This document shows, piece by piece, positions 29,471 to 38,173 of a stretch of 64,000 nt of DNA (its first letter is position 1; every line of letters begins with the position of its first letter). Under the pieces are notes generated by a model, which ran no database searches, was not told the DNA's origin, and worked only from the letters and a program-made list of their open reading frames with translations. This stretch comes from Nocardioides szechwanensis. GTDB taxonomy: Bacteria > Actinomycetota > Actinomycetes > Propionibacteriales > Nocardioidaceae. The stretch spans positions 226,306 through 290,305 of the forward strand of contig NZ_FNIC01000001.1 in assembly GCF_900103935.1 (NCBI RefSeq), read 5' to 3'. Made by a program: the position numbers and the translations under genes.

Positions 29471-31465
29471 ATGTCAACGACGACTCAACCGGCCCCCGCT
29501 ACCAGCGGGGCCCGACTCCACGTTCAACGGTTCGGCACGTTCTTGTCGAACATGGTCCTGCCCAACATCGGGGCGTTCATCGCCTGGGGCCTGATCACCG
29601 CCCTGTTCATCGAGGTCGGCTGGATCACCCTCATCGGCGACAAGATCTTCGGCTACGAAGGCGGCTACGGCTTCGTCGAGGACCTTGGCGCCTGGGGCTC
29701 CGGCGCCGACCAGCCCGGGATCGTCGGCCCGATGATCACCTACCTGCTGCCGATCCTGATCGGCTTCACCGGTGGCCGGATGATGTACGACGGTGACGTC
29801 CGCGGTGGCGTCGTCGGCGCCATCGCCACGACCGGTGCGATCACCGGCACCGACGTGCCGATGTTCCTCGGCGCGATGATCATGGGCCCGCTCGGTGGCT
29901 GGTCGATGAAGAAGATCGACGCGCTGTGGGACGGCAAGATCAAGCCCGGCTTCGAGATGCTGGTCAACAACTTCTCGGCCGGGATCTGGGGCATGATCCT
30001 GGCGATCTTCGGGTTCCTCGTCGCGGGGCCGTTCGTCAAGGCCTTCTCCAACGTGGCCGAGGACGTCGTTGACTTCCTGGTCGACAACAGCCTGCTGCCG
30101 CTGACCTCGATCTTCGTCGAGCCGGCCAAGATCCTGTTCCTCAACAACGCCATCAACCACGGGGTGTTCACCCCGCTCGGCACCACCGAGGCGGTCGAGG
30201 ACGGCAAGTCCATCCTGTTCCTGATCGAGGCCAACCCCGGCCCCGGACTCGGGCTGCTGCTCGCCTTCGCCGTCTTCGGCACGGGCATCGCGCGGGCCTC
30301 CGCGCCGGGCGCCATGCTCATCCAGTTCGTCGGCGGCATCCACGAGATCTACTTCCCGTTCGTCCTGATGAAGCCCAAGCTGATCCTCGCGGTCATCGCG
30401 GGCGGCATGACCGGCGTGCTGACCAACGTCATCTTCGACTCCGGGCTCCGCGCTCCTGCGGCACCAGGCTCGATCATCGCCGTGTGGCTCCAGGTGCCGG
30501 CTGACAGCTTCATCGGGGTGACGCTCTCGGTGGTCTCCTCGGCGACGGTCACGTTCCTGGTCGCGGCCTTCCTGCTCCGTATGGACCGGGACTCCGACGA
30601 GGGTGACCTCGCCGCCGCGGCCGCCAGCATGGAGTCGATGAAGGGCAAGAAGTCGTCGGTGGCCGGTTCGCTCGGCGCGACCTCGACCCCCAGCGGTCGG
30701 ATCAGCTCCATCGTGTTCGCCTGCGACGCCGGCATGGGCTCGTCGGCCATGGGCGCCTCGGTGCTGCGCAAGAAGATCCACGGCGCGGGCTTCCCGGAGG
30801 TCACGGTCGTCAACAAGGCGATCTCCAACCTCACCGACACCTACGACCTGGTGGTGACCCACCAGGACCTCACCACCCGGGCGAAGCAGAAGACGGGCTC
30901 GGCGATCCACGTGTCGGTCGACAACTTCATGAACAGCCCGCGCTACGACGAGATCGTCGAGCTGGTCGAGAAGGCCAACGGGGCCGGCGGTTCCGTCCCC
31001 GCCACGGCTGACTCGGACGACCCGGGCGTCGGCGTGCTGCTCGACCCCGAGTCGATCGTGCTCGACGTCCCGGTCGAGGACCGGGCCGCTGCGATCACCC
31101 GGGCCGGGCACCTGTTGCTCAACGCCGGCGCCGTCGATGCGGCGTACGTCGACGCGATGCATGACCGCGAAGCCTCGGTCTCGACGTTCATGGGCAACGG
31201 TCTCGCGATCCCGCACGGCACCAACGAGGCGAAGTCGTCGGTGCGCCGCACCGCGATCTCGTTCGTGCGCTACACGGACGCGGTCGACTGGAAGAACAAG
31301 CCGGTGAAGTTCGTCGTGGGCATCGCCGCCCTCGGTGACGACCACCTCAAGCTGCTCGGCCGGATCGCCGAGGTCTTCCTCGACGACGCCCAGGTCGCGC
31401 GGCTCGAGGCGGCGCGGACGCCGGAGGAGATCCTCCAGGTGCTCGGAGCCGTCCAGCCGGTCTGA
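29471..31465 (+). CDS. mtlA: PTS mannitol-type transporter subunit IICBA
   Basis: 664 residues, in the order IIC-IIB-IIA. The membrane domain fills about residues 1-370 (FGTFLSNMVLPNIGAFIAWG at its start). IIB has the phosphorylated Cys418 in FACDAGMGSSAMGASVL, and IIA has His582 in GLAIPHGTN. This domain order and these motifs are those of mannitol permeases; the symbol is assigned on that basis. It depends on HPr and enzyme I from the fructose locus. There is no mannitol-1-phosphate 5-dehydrogenase (MtlD) gene beside it; the zinc dehydrogenase may fill that role. Confidence 0.92.
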   Translation: MSTTTQPAPATSGARLHVQRFGTFLSNMVLPNIGAFIAWGLITALFIEVGWITLIGDKIFGYEGGYGFVEDLGAWGSGADQPGIVGPMITYLLPILIGFTGGRMMYDGDVRGGVVGAIATTGAITGTDVPMFLGAMIMGPLGGWSMKKIDALWDGKIKPGFEMLVNNFSAGIWGMILAIFGFLVAGPFVKAFSNVAEDVVDFLVDNSLLPLTSIFVEPAKILFLNNAINHGVFTPLGTTEAVEDGKSILFLIEANPGPGLGLLLAFAVFGTGIARASAPGAMLIQFVGGIHEIYFPFVLMKPKLILAVIAGGMTGVLTNVIFDSGLRAPAAPGSIIAVWLQVPADSFIGVTLSVVSSATVTFLVAAFLLRMDRDSDEGDLAAAAASMESMKGKKSSVAGSLGATSTPSGRISSIVFACDAGMGSSAMGASVLRKKIHGAGFPEVTVVNKAISNLTDTYDLVVTHQDLTTRAKQKTGSAIHVSVDNFMNSPRYDEIVELVEKANGAGGSVPATADSDDPGVGVLLDPESIVLDVPVEDRAAAITRAGHLLLNAGAVDAAYVDAMHDREASVSTFMGNGLAIPHGTNEAKSSVRRTAISFVRYTDAVDWKNKPVKFVVGIAALGDDHLKLLGRIAEVFLDDAQVARLEAARTPEEILQVLGAVQPV

Positions 31466-31468
31466 CGC

Positions 31469-31545
31469 GTGGTGTTCGGTGCCGCTTGCGGCGGTGCTCA
31501 GAGGAGGCGCAGCAGCGCCGCCGCTGCCGCGGCACCGAACACCAC
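31469..31545. terminator. 17-bp perfect inverted repeat at the mtlA/azlD convergent ends
   Basis: Arms 31469-31485 (GTGGTGTTCGGTGCCGC) and 31529-31545. The right arm lies inside the azlD coding end. The 43-base centre has a smaller GC hairpin. A two-way terminator is likely. Confidence 0.55.
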
Positions 31546-31797
31546 CACCAGGAACGGAGCACGAACCAGCAGCAGCCCGACCGCCACGGCGAGGGCTGCT
31601 GCTCGTGCGTCGAGGACCAGGTCAGGCCCCCGGGTGAAGACCTGGATCGCGATCAGGGCCGCGAGCAGAGCCACCGGGATCAGGTCGGCCACCCGCGCCA
31701 CCACCGGTCGCTCCAGCACCCGCGAGGGCACCGAGAGCCCGGCGAGCTTGAGCAGGTAGCACCCGACTCCCGCCGCGAGGATCGCCAGCCAGGTCAC
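31498..31797 (-). CDS. azlD: AzlD family branched-chain amino acid export subunit
   Basis: 99 residues with four hydrophobic segments, the usual AzlD size. AzlD is the small partner of AzlC in branched-chain amino acid export (BrnFE-type). ILAAGVGCYLLKLAGLSVP is the conserved N-terminal helix. The GTG at 31797 overlaps the azlC stop (GTGA); longer frames upstream are antisense noise. Confidence 0.85.
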   Translation of the reverse strand: MTWLAILAAGVGCYLLKLAGLSVPSRVLERPVVARVADLIPVALLAALIAIQVFTRGPDLVLDARAAALAVAVGLLLVRAPFLVVVFGAAAAAALLRLL

Positions 31798-32495
31798 CGC
31801 CGCACCTCCCAGCGCCCTAGCGCGCCGACCAGCAGGGCGACCCCGCCGGCCACGAGCACCGGCACCCCGGCCGCGGTCACGGGCACCATGCCCAGGGCCA
31901 CCATGGCCGCCAGCAGTCCGACGAGCAGGTTGCGGCGCTCCCTCAGTCGTGGCCAGAGCAGCGCGAGGAACGCCGCACCGACGGCGGCGTCGAGGCCGTA
32001 GGTCCGCGGGTCCCCGATCGCCGTACCCGCCACGGCGCCGACGAGGGTGAAGAGGTTCCACAGCACGAAGATGCTCAGCCCGGTGGTCAGGAAGCCGGTG
32101 CGGGCGCCGGGCGTCGTCGTCCGGGTCACGCTCATCGCCGTCGACTCGTCGATGAGCAGGTGCGCGGCGGCCAGCCGGCGGCGTCCCGTCCAGACCAGCA
32201 GCGGCGCCAGGCGCAGGCCGTAGAGGGTGTTGCGGGTGCCGAGCAGCAGGGCGGTCAGCGCGCCGGAGAGGGGCGCGCCGCCGGAGGCGAGGACGCCGAC
32301 CAGGGCGAACTGCGAGGCGCCGGTGAACATCAGGAGGGACAGGACGCAGGTCTGAGCCACGTCGAGTCCGGAGGCGACCGAGACCGCGCCGAACGAGATG
32401 CCGTAGGTGCCGGTGGCGAGCCCGACCCCGAGGCTGTCACGCACGATCTGGCGGTGGTCCTCGGGCTCACCGCTCCCGGCGAGCCCCTCACTCAT
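31794..32495 (-). CDS. azlC: AzlC family branched-chain amino acid export subunit
   Basis: 233 residues. The AzlC signature is present: GVGLATGTYGISFGAVSV, then LLMFTGASQFALVG and LGTRNTLYGLRLAP, with about seven membrane segments. It should export branched-chain amino acids or related compounds with AzlD. Its ATG overlaps the stop of the upstream acetyltransferase gene (ATGA), so the three form one operon. Confidence 0.9.
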   Translation of the reverse strand: MSEGLAGSGEPEDHRQIVRDSLGVGLATGTYGISFGAVSVASGLDVAQTCVLSLLMFTGASQFALVGVLASGGAPLSGALTALLLGTRNTLYGLRLAPLLVWTGRRRLAAAHLLIDESTAMSVTRTTTPGARTGFLTTGLSIFVLWNLFTLVGAVAGTAIGDPRTYGLDAAVGAAFLALLWPRLRERRNLLVGLLAAMVALGMVPVTAAGVPVLVAGGVALLVGALGRWEVRR

Positions 32496-33037
32496 GAGAA
32501 GGCCGTGTGGAGCCGCACCTGCTTGACCAGCGTGGTGCCGCTGCCGTCGAGGTCGAGCGTGCGGTGAGCGCCGTCCGGGGCCCAGCCGGCCTCACTGAGG
32601 AAGACCCGCAGGGCGTCGTCGGTGGCCACGGTCCAGGTCACGGCCCGGCCGAAGCGGTCGGCGAGCAGGGTGTCGATGGCGGCCTGGAGCAGCCGCGAGC
32701 CGTGGCCCTTGCCGCGCTCGCCCGGGTCGACGGTGAGCTCCTGGAGCTCGCCGTCGGCGACCGGGTCGCAGTCGGGGTCGGTCGCCGGCCCGGTGATCGT
32801 GAACCCCACGACCCGGTTGCGCTCCAGCGCCACCAGGACGCGGTTGCGGGCGTCCTGCGGCTTGCGCAGCGACTCCTGCCACGCCGCCGTCGCGGCCGCC
32901 ACGTCGCTGGGCAGCGCCTCGGCCGGCACCAGACCGGCGTACTGCTCCTGCCACGTGCGCAGCTGCAGCGCGGCGATGGCGCCCGCGTCGTCGCTCCACG
33001 CGATGCGCACGGACACGTCGGCGGTAGGGCTGCTCAC
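32492..33037 (-). CDS. GNAT family N-acetyltransferase
   Basis: 181 residues. The acetyl-CoA loop is seen in LQELTVDPGERGKGHGSRLL (pattern RGxGxG/S), with RIAWSDDAGAIAALQLRTW at the start and the C-terminal GWAPDG. The substrate is unknown. It is the first gene of the azlC-azlD operon; whether its target is related to the exported amino acids is not shown. GTG 33037 is the chosen start. Confidence 0.8.
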   Translation of the reverse strand: MSSPTADVSVRIAWSDDAGAIAALQLRTWQEQYAGLVPAEALPSDVAAATAAWQESLRKPQDARNRVLVALERNRVVGFTITGPATDPDCDPVADGELQELTVDPGERGKGHGSRLLQAAIDTLLADRFGRAVTWTVATDDALRVFLSEAGWAPDGAHRTLDLDGSGTTLVKQVRLHTAFS

Positions 33038-33060
33038 CGCAGCATCCTGCCACCCGCCGC

Positions 33061-33801
33061 TCAGTCGTCGACGAGGTGGCGCAGGTAGACGTCAGGGCGA
33101 TCAAGGAAACGGCGCCAGTGATCGACGAGCTGGAGGTCCTGCCACGCGGTCTCCCGCAGCCCCCATTCGCCGACCTCGAGGATCCGGGCGCCCGGCAGCG
33201 CGGCCAGCACGGGGGAGTGGGTCGCGCACAGCACCTGCCCGCCCGCGGCGGTGACCCGCTGGAGTACCGCGATCAGGGCCAGGGTCGAGGAGAACGAGAG
33301 GGCGGCCTCGGGCTCGTCGAGGCAGTAGAAGCCGTCGGACCGGAAGCGGTGCTCCAGCACCGCGAGGAACGACTCGCCGTGACTGAGCTCGTGGAAGACC
33401 GGGTCGTTGCTGCCCCCGAGGTCGTCGCGGCTGATCTCCTCCAGGTAGGTGTACTAGCCGTGCATCGTCTCCGCCCGGAGGAAGAACCCCCACTTGCTGG
33501 CCGCGAGACCACGCCGGACGACGAGGGCGTCGCGCAGGGGTGACTCCGTCTTGCGGGTGGAGTGCCGGCTGTGGGTGGAGCCGCCCTCCGGGGAGAGGCC
33601 GTAGGCCGCGGCGACGGCCTCGACCAGCGTGGACTTGCCCGAGCCGTTCTCGCCGACGAGGAACGTGACTCCGCGCGCGAGGTCCAGGCCGTCCCGCGCC
33701 AGGTGTCGCACCGCGGGCAGCGACATCGGCCAGTCGCGCTCCCGCAGGCCGTGACCGGGCGCCACCTCGACCCGGCGTACCGGCGGCTGGTCGAAGTCCA
33801 C
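33061..33801 (-). pseudogene. AAA-type ATPase gene interrupted by an in-frame amber codon
   Basis: The frame from GTG 33801 to 33061 spans 247 codons and has one TAG at 33454-33456, after codon 115. Before it is the Walker A motif (FLVGENGSGKSTLVEA), ending LRAETMHG; after it the same frame goes on with YTYLEEISRDDLGG and the Walker B region GFYCLDEPEAALS. No frameshift is needed, so a single base change explains it. The intact protein would be a small ABC/SMC-like ATPase. It may be a recent pseudogene, a sequencing error or a read-through gene. Confidence 0.8.
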
Positions 33802-33839
33802 GCGCCCAGGGTAGGTGTGCGGCGTTGGGGCCGCCCTCC

Positions 33840-33845
33840 TAGTGT
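33840..33845 (+). promoter_or_regulatory. -10 box for the aldo/keto reductase gene
   Basis: TAGTGT, seven bases before ATG 33853. A leaderless transcript is likely. Confidence 0.45.
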
Positions 33846-33852
33846 CGGGGGC

Positions 33853-34860
33853 ATGGAGATTCGTAACCTCGGAGCAAGCGGCCTGAAGATCTCGGCCATC
33901 TCGTACGGCAACTGGCTGACCCACGGGTCCCAGGTAGAGGAGGACGCCGCGCTGGCGTGCGTGCGGCAGGCCCTCGACGAGGGGATCACCACCTTCGACA
34001 CGGCCGACGTCTACGCCAACACCGCCGCGGAGACCGTGCTCGGCACAGCCCTCAAGGGCGAGCGCCGAGAAGGCCTCGAGATCTTCACGAAGGTCTACTG
34101 GCCCACCGGCCCGGGCAAGCACAACGACCACGGGCTGTCGCGCAAGCACATCATGGAGTCGATCAACGGCTCGCTGGGGCGGCTCGGCACCGACTACGTC
34201 GACCTCTACCAGGCGCACCGCTACGACCACGAAACCCCGCTCGAGGAGACGATGGAGGCCTTCGCCGACGTCGTCCGCGCCGGCAAGGCGCTCTACATCG
34301 GGGTGTCGGAGTGGCGTGCGGAGGAGATCCGCGCCGCCCACGCGCTGGCCCGCGAGCTGCACGTCCCCCTGGTCTCCAACCAGCCGCAGTACAACATGCT
34401 GTGGCGGGTCATCGAGGCCGAGGTAGTGCCGACCTGCGAGGAGCTCGGGATGGGCCAGGTCGTCTGGTCGCCGATCGCGCAGGGCGCGCTCACCGGCAAG
34501 TACAAGCCGGGCGAGCAGCCGCCGGCCGGGTCGCGGGCCACCGACGACAAGGGCGGGTCGAACATGATCTCGCGCTGGCTGAAGGACGACGTGCTCGAGC
34601 GCGTGCAGCGGCTCCAGCCGATCGCCGACGAGGCCGGCCTCAGCCTGGCCCAGCTCGCCGTCGCGTGGGTGCTGCAGAACTCCAACGTGTCGAGCGCGAT
34701 CATCGGCGCCAGCCGCCCCGAGCAGGTCACCGAGAACGTCAAGGCCGCCGGCGTGAAGCTCGACGAGTCGACCCTGACCTCGATCGACGAGGTGGTGGGC
34801 GACGTCGCCGAGCGCGACCCGGCCAAGACCCAGTCGCCGGCCCGGCGAGACTTCGGCTAG
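33853..34860 (+). CDS. Aldo/keto reductase, Kv-beta-like
   Basis: 335 residues. The catalytic tetrad can be placed: Asp49 and Tyr54 in FDTADVYANTAAE, Lys80 in EIFTKVYWP, His122 in YQAHRYD. The C-terminal NADPH site has IIGASRPEQVTENV. PTGPGKHNDHGLSRKHIM resembles the voltage-gated potassium channel beta-subunit branch (YghZ-like), which reduces aldehydes. The physiological substrate is unknown. The ATG at 33853 follows a TAGTGT box; longer frames upstream are antisense to the ATPase gene. It ends tail to tail with the exporter gene, overlapping by four bases. Confidence 0.92.
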   Translation: MEIRNLGASGLKISAISYGNWLTHGSQVEEDAALACVRQALDEGITTFDTADVYANTAAETVLGTALKGERREGLEIFTKVYWPTGPGKHNDHGLSRKHIMESINGSLGRLGTDYVDLYQAHRYDHETPLEETMEAFADVVRAGKALYIGVSEWRAEEIRAAHALARELHVPLVSNQPQYNMLWRVIEAEVVPTCEELGMGQVVWSPIAQGALTGKYKPGEQPPAGSRATDDKGGSNMISRWLKDDVLERVQRLQPIADEAGLSLAQLAVAWVLQNSNVSSAIIGASRPEQVTENVKAAGVKLDESTLTSIDEVVGDVAERDPAKTQSPARRDFG

Positions 34861-35663
34861 GCGCGGCTTCGGCTGAGCGACACCGCGCCGCCGATGGCCA
34901 GCACCAGCCCGGCCACCACGGCGGCGGTCCACCCGTCGCGTACGCCGTCGCCGAGCCACGCCACGCCGACCAGCGACGGCACCAGCATCTGCCCGACGAT
35001 CAGCGGCGCCGTCGTGCTGGTGACCTGGCTGGAGTGCATACCGGAGGAGTAGACCCAGAACGACACCAGGCCGAAGATCGGCACCGCCAGCGCGGTGACC
35101 ACGACGGCCGGCTCGACGGGCAGCCCGACCCCACGGACCGCGATGGCGGAGCCGGCGTAGCCGAGGCCGGCCAGGGCGCCCAGGGCGGCCCCGCCCCAGC
35201 CGCGGGTGAACGCCGCGACGACGCACAGGGCGACCACGCCCAGCGCCACCGGGATCGCGAAGCTCCACGTGGTCAGCACGTCGCCGGGGCTCCCGGAGCC
35301 CAGCGAGAGCAGGACCAGGCCGGCCGTCACCGCGAGCACGCCGCCCCAGTTGCTGGCCCCGAGCTCGTCGCCGACGCGCCGCGACGCCAGCGCGGTCACC
35401 GGCAGGGAGAGCGACACCAGGGTCTGCGCCAGGTAGAGCGGCAGCAGCCAGATGACCACGGCGTGCAGGACGAACCCGCCCAGGTAGGCCAGCACCACCA
35501 GCATCGTGATCGGGTCGCGCACCGACTGGGCGACGAACCCGGCGAGGTGCGTGGGGCGCGGCCCCACCCGGCGTACGGCGTGCGCCTGGGCGACCGCGGC
35601 GACGCCGAACAGGGCGGCGGCTGCCAGCCCGGTCAGCAGGCCGAGTGCCTGCTGGTCGGTCAC
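34857..35663 (-). CDS. DMT superfamily (EamA-like) transporter
   Basis: 268 residues with about nine or ten hydrophobic segments in two halves, as in drug/metabolite exporters. LPLYLAQTLVSLSLPVTAL and TAPLIVGQMLVPSLVGVAWLGD are the equivalent regions of the two halves. The substrate is unknown. The GTG at 35663 overlaps the DUF3043 stop (GTGA), so the two are coupled. Confidence 0.75.
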   Translation of the reverse strand: MTDQQALGLLTGLAAAALFGVAAVAQAHAVRRVGPRPTHLAGFVAQSVRDPITMLVVLAYLGGFVLHAVVIWLLPLYLAQTLVSLSLPVTALASRRVGDELGASNWGGVLAVTAGLVLLSLGSGSPGDVLTTWSFAIPVALGVVALCVVAAFTRGWGGAALGALAGLGYAGSAIAVRGVGLPVEPAVVVTALAVPIFGLVSFWVYSSGMHSSQVTSTTAPLIVGQMLVPSLVGVAWLGDGVRDGWTAAVVAGLVLAIGGAVSLSRSRA

Positions 35664-36244
35664 GTGTAGTGCTCGGGGAGCTCCTGGCCGATCTTGACCT
35701 TCGACTTGGGCATGCGCATGAACTTCATCTGCATGGCCCGGGTGATCGTGTAGTAGGTCGTGCCCTTGAGCGGCTCACCCGGGAAGCGGCGCGTGAGCTC
35801 CTTGCGGATCTTGCGGCGCAGCAGGAACAGGTCGGCGATGACCAGCAGCAGGGTCCCGAACAGCAGCGCGTTGCCCATGCTGCGCAGGTCCGAGCTGCCG
35901 GAGTAGCCGAGGACCATCGTGACGACGAGCAGCGGGATCATCAGCTCGACCACCGAGAAGCGGGAGTCGACGAAGTCGCGGATGAAGCGGCGTACGGGGC
36001 CCTTGTCGCGCGCCATGAAGTAGCGCTCGTCGCCGGACTTCATCGCGGCCCGGACCTTCTGGCTCGACTCGACGCGCGCGGAGCGTTGCATCGCGGCCAC
36101 CTCCTTACGCGTGCGCGGCACCTTGGCGCGGGCCTTCGCCGCGGCCTCGGCCTCCTTGCGCGTGGGGGTGGGGCGACCCTTGCCGCCCTCCTTGGTCAGG
36201 GTGGGCTCGGTGGCAGAGGCATCGGACTTGCTGCGACGGAACAA
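35660..36244 (-). CDS. DUF3043 membrane protein
   Basis: 194 residues. The basic N-terminus (GRPTPTRKEAEAAAKARAKV) and the two central hydrophobic helices (VVELMIPLLVVTMVLGY; ALLFGTLLLVIADLFLL) are those of the actinobacterial DUF3043 family. Its function is unknown. The start appears to be a TTG at 36244 (reading MFRRSKSD), since the conserved FRRSK follows directly; no better codon is near. It is divergent from pspA. Confidence 0.8.
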   Translation of the reverse strand: MFRRSKSDASATEPTLTKEGGKGRPTPTRKEAEAAAKARAKVPRTRKEVAAMQRSARVESSQKVRAAMKSGDERYFMARDKGPVRRFIRDFVDSRFSVVELMIPLLVVTMVLGYSGSSDLRSMGNALLFGTLLLVIADLFLLRRKIRKELTRRFPGEPLKGTTYYTITRAMQMKFMRMPKSKVKIGQELPEHYT

Positions 36245-36394
36245 CGAAGGGCCTTCGGCGAGGTGGTGGGACGGACTGGAGTCAGGCTCAGCCTACCCGC
36301 GTGGTCGCGGTGCTGACCGCCGGAGTCGTAGGCTGGCCGGGCATACCCACAGCACCGCGATGCACCCACCGCTCCACCTCGAGAGGGACCACCG

Positions 36395-37156
36395 ATGAGC
36401 CTCATGAAGCGCCTCAGCCTGATCTTCAAGTCCAAGGCCAGCAAGGCTCTGGACCGGGCCGAGGACCCGCGGGAGACCCTGGACTACAGCTACCAGCGCC
36501 AGCTCGAGCTGTTGTCGAAGGTACGTCGTGGCGTGGCCGACGTGGCGACCAGCCGCAAGCGGGTGGAGCTGCAGGTGGCCCAGCTCGAGCAGCAGTCCAC
36601 CAAGCTGCAGGATCAGGCCGAGAAGGCGCTGCGCATGGACCGCGAGGACCTCGCCCGCGAGGCGCTGACCCGCCGGTCCGGGCTGACCGGGCAGATCAAC
36701 GACCTCAAGGCCCAGCACGCCAACCTCCAGGGCGAGGAGGAGAAGCTCACCCTGGCCCAGCAGCGGCTGCAGGCCAAGGTCGAGGCGTTCCGCACCCGCA
36801 AGGAGACGATCAAGGCGACCTACACGGCCGCCGAGGCGCAGACCCGGATCGGCGAGGCCATGTCGGGCATCGGCGACGAGATGGGCGACGTCGGCCAGGC
36901 GATCCAGCGCGCCGAGGACAAGACCGCCCAGATGCAGGCACGCGCCGGCGCGATCGACGAGCTGATCGCCTCCGGCGCGCTCGACGACGCGTCCTCGCTC
37001 AACGCCGGTGACGACATCACCCGCGAGCTCGAGGCGATGAGCTCGCAGGCCGAGGTCGAGGCGGAGCTCGCGCGCCTCAAGGGCCTCACGGCCGCGCCCG
37101 CCCCCGACGCGATCGAGTCCGCCGAGCCCGAGGGTGGGGGCGAGACGCCCCGCTGA
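36395..37156 (+). CDS. pspA: PspA/IM30 family membrane-stress protein
   Basis: 253 residues, nearly all helical coiled coil (KALDRAEDPRETLDYSYQRQ, then LEQQSTKLQDQAEKAL). PspA-type proteins form rods on damaged membranes. A Pro/Ala/Glu-rich tail ends it. ATG 36395 follows GAGAGGGACC. A TAGGCT box at 36329-36334 is a possible -10 site. With htpX and pspAB it forms the actinobacterial envelope-stress cluster. Confidence 0.9.
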   Translation: MSLMKRLSLIFKSKASKALDRAEDPRETLDYSYQRQLELLSKVRRGVADVATSRKRVELQVAQLEQQSTKLQDQAEKALRMDREDLAREALTRRSGLTGQINDLKAQHANLQGEEEKLTLAQQRLQAKVEAFRTRKETIKATYTAAEAQTRIGEAMSGIGDEMGDVGQAIQRAEDKTAQMQARAGAIDELIASGALDDASSLNAGDDITRELEAMSSQAEVEAELARLKGLTAAPAPDAIESAEPEGGGETPR

Positions 37157-37221
37157 CTGGTCGCTGACCCGCCCACAGCGGGCTCACAGCCGCCTCTCGG
37201 CCGGCGCTTGGTCGGCGCGGC

Positions 37222-37227
37222 CACAAT
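37222..37227 (+). promoter_or_regulatory. -10 box for htpX
   Basis: CACAAT, six bases before ATG 37234, suggesting htpX-pspAB has its own leaderless transcript besides read-through from pspA. Confidence 0.45.
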
Positions 37228-37233
37228 GGAGCC

Positions 37234-38163
37234 ATGGCTCGGACACGGTTCGTCGGCGACGCGGGGCTCACCGCCCGGATGACCCTGGTGATGTTCCTGC
37301 TCGGTGGGCTCTTCGTGGCGCTGATCGTCGGGCTGGCGCTGGTCGTGGGCAACGCCGGCGGCCTCGGGCTGGGCATCCTGATCGGCATCGTCGGCATCGG
37401 GGTCGCGGTCTACCAGTGGGCCTCCTCCGACAAGGTGGCGATGCGCGCCATGCGCGCCCGGGAGGTCAGCCCGCAGGAGGCTCCCGAGCTGCACGCCATG
37501 ATCGACCGCCTCTGCACGCTGGCCGACATGCCCAAGCCGCGCGTCGGCATCGCCGACACCGACGTACCCAACGCGTTCGCGACCGGGCGCTCACCCGACC
37601 GTGCCGTCGTGTGCGTCACCACCGGCATCCTGCGGGTGCTCACGGCCGAGGAGCTCGAGGGTGTGCTCGCCCACGAGCTCTCCCACGTGGCTCACCGCGA
37701 CGTCCTCGTGATGACCGTCGCCTCGTCGGCCGGGATCGCGGCCGGGATGCTCACGCAGGGGGCGCAGTACGGCGGCCTCGGCTTCTTCGGCGGCCGGCGC
37801 GACAACAACGGCGGGATGCCGGTGTGGCTGCTCGTGCTGATCGTCAGCCTGGTCGTCTACGCCGTCAGCTTCGTGCTGCTGCGGCTGCTCTCGCGCTACC
37901 GCGAGCTGTCGGCCGACCGGGCCGGCGCCTACCTCACGCTGCGGCCCGGCGCGCTCGCCTCGGCCCTGCAGAAGATCACCGGCGAGATCAACCAGATCCC
38001 CCAGCGCGACCTGCGCCAGGTGGGCGCGGCCAGCGCGCTGTGCATCGCCCCCGCGGTCGCCGGTGTCTCGCTGCGCACGCTCACCTCGACCCACCCGTCG
38101 CTCGAGCAGCGGCTCGAGCAGCTCGCCAGGATCCAGGCCGAGCTGGGCCGGCCCGCCGTATGA
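37234..38163 (+). CDS. htpX: Zinc metalloprotease HtpX (M48)
   Basis: 309 residues. Two N-terminal membrane helices (LVMFLLGGLFVALIVGLALVV and the following one) are followed by the zinc site HELSH (His147, Glu148, His151) and the third ligand region YRELSADRAGAYL. HtpX degrades misfolded membrane proteins. It follows pspA and precedes pspAB, fitting a role in membrane quality control. Confidence 0.94.
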   Translation: MARTRFVGDAGLTARMTLVMFLLGGLFVALIVGLALVVGNAGGLGLGILIGIVGIGVAVYQWASSDKVAMRAMRAREVSPQEAPELHAMIDRLCTLADMPKPRVGIADTDVPNAFATGRSPDRAVVCVTTGILRVLTAEELEGVLAHELSHVAHRDVLVMTVASSAGIAAGMLTQGAQYGGLGFFGGRRDNNGGMPVWLLVLIVSLVVYAVSFVLLRLLSRYRELSADRAGAYLTLRPGALASALQKITGEINQIPQRDLRQVGAASALCIAPAVAGVSLRTLTSTHPSLEQRLEQLARIQAELGRPAV

Positions 38164-38173
38164 GCGCCGTCTG

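Noticed and set aside
29474..31345. A 623-residue minus-strand frame opposite mtlA
   Set aside because: Shadow of mtlA; Asp/Arg/His-rich composition without any motif.
33454..35268. A 604-residue minus-strand frame over the aldo/keto reductase gene
   Set aside because: Only its last 115 codons (from 33801) are the real ATPase 5' part; the rest is antisense to the reductase and in part the exporter.
37164..37186. Possible further copy of the palindromic element after pspA
   Set aside because: GCTGACCCGCCC starts like the element, but the second arm does not match; at most a short weak hairpin.
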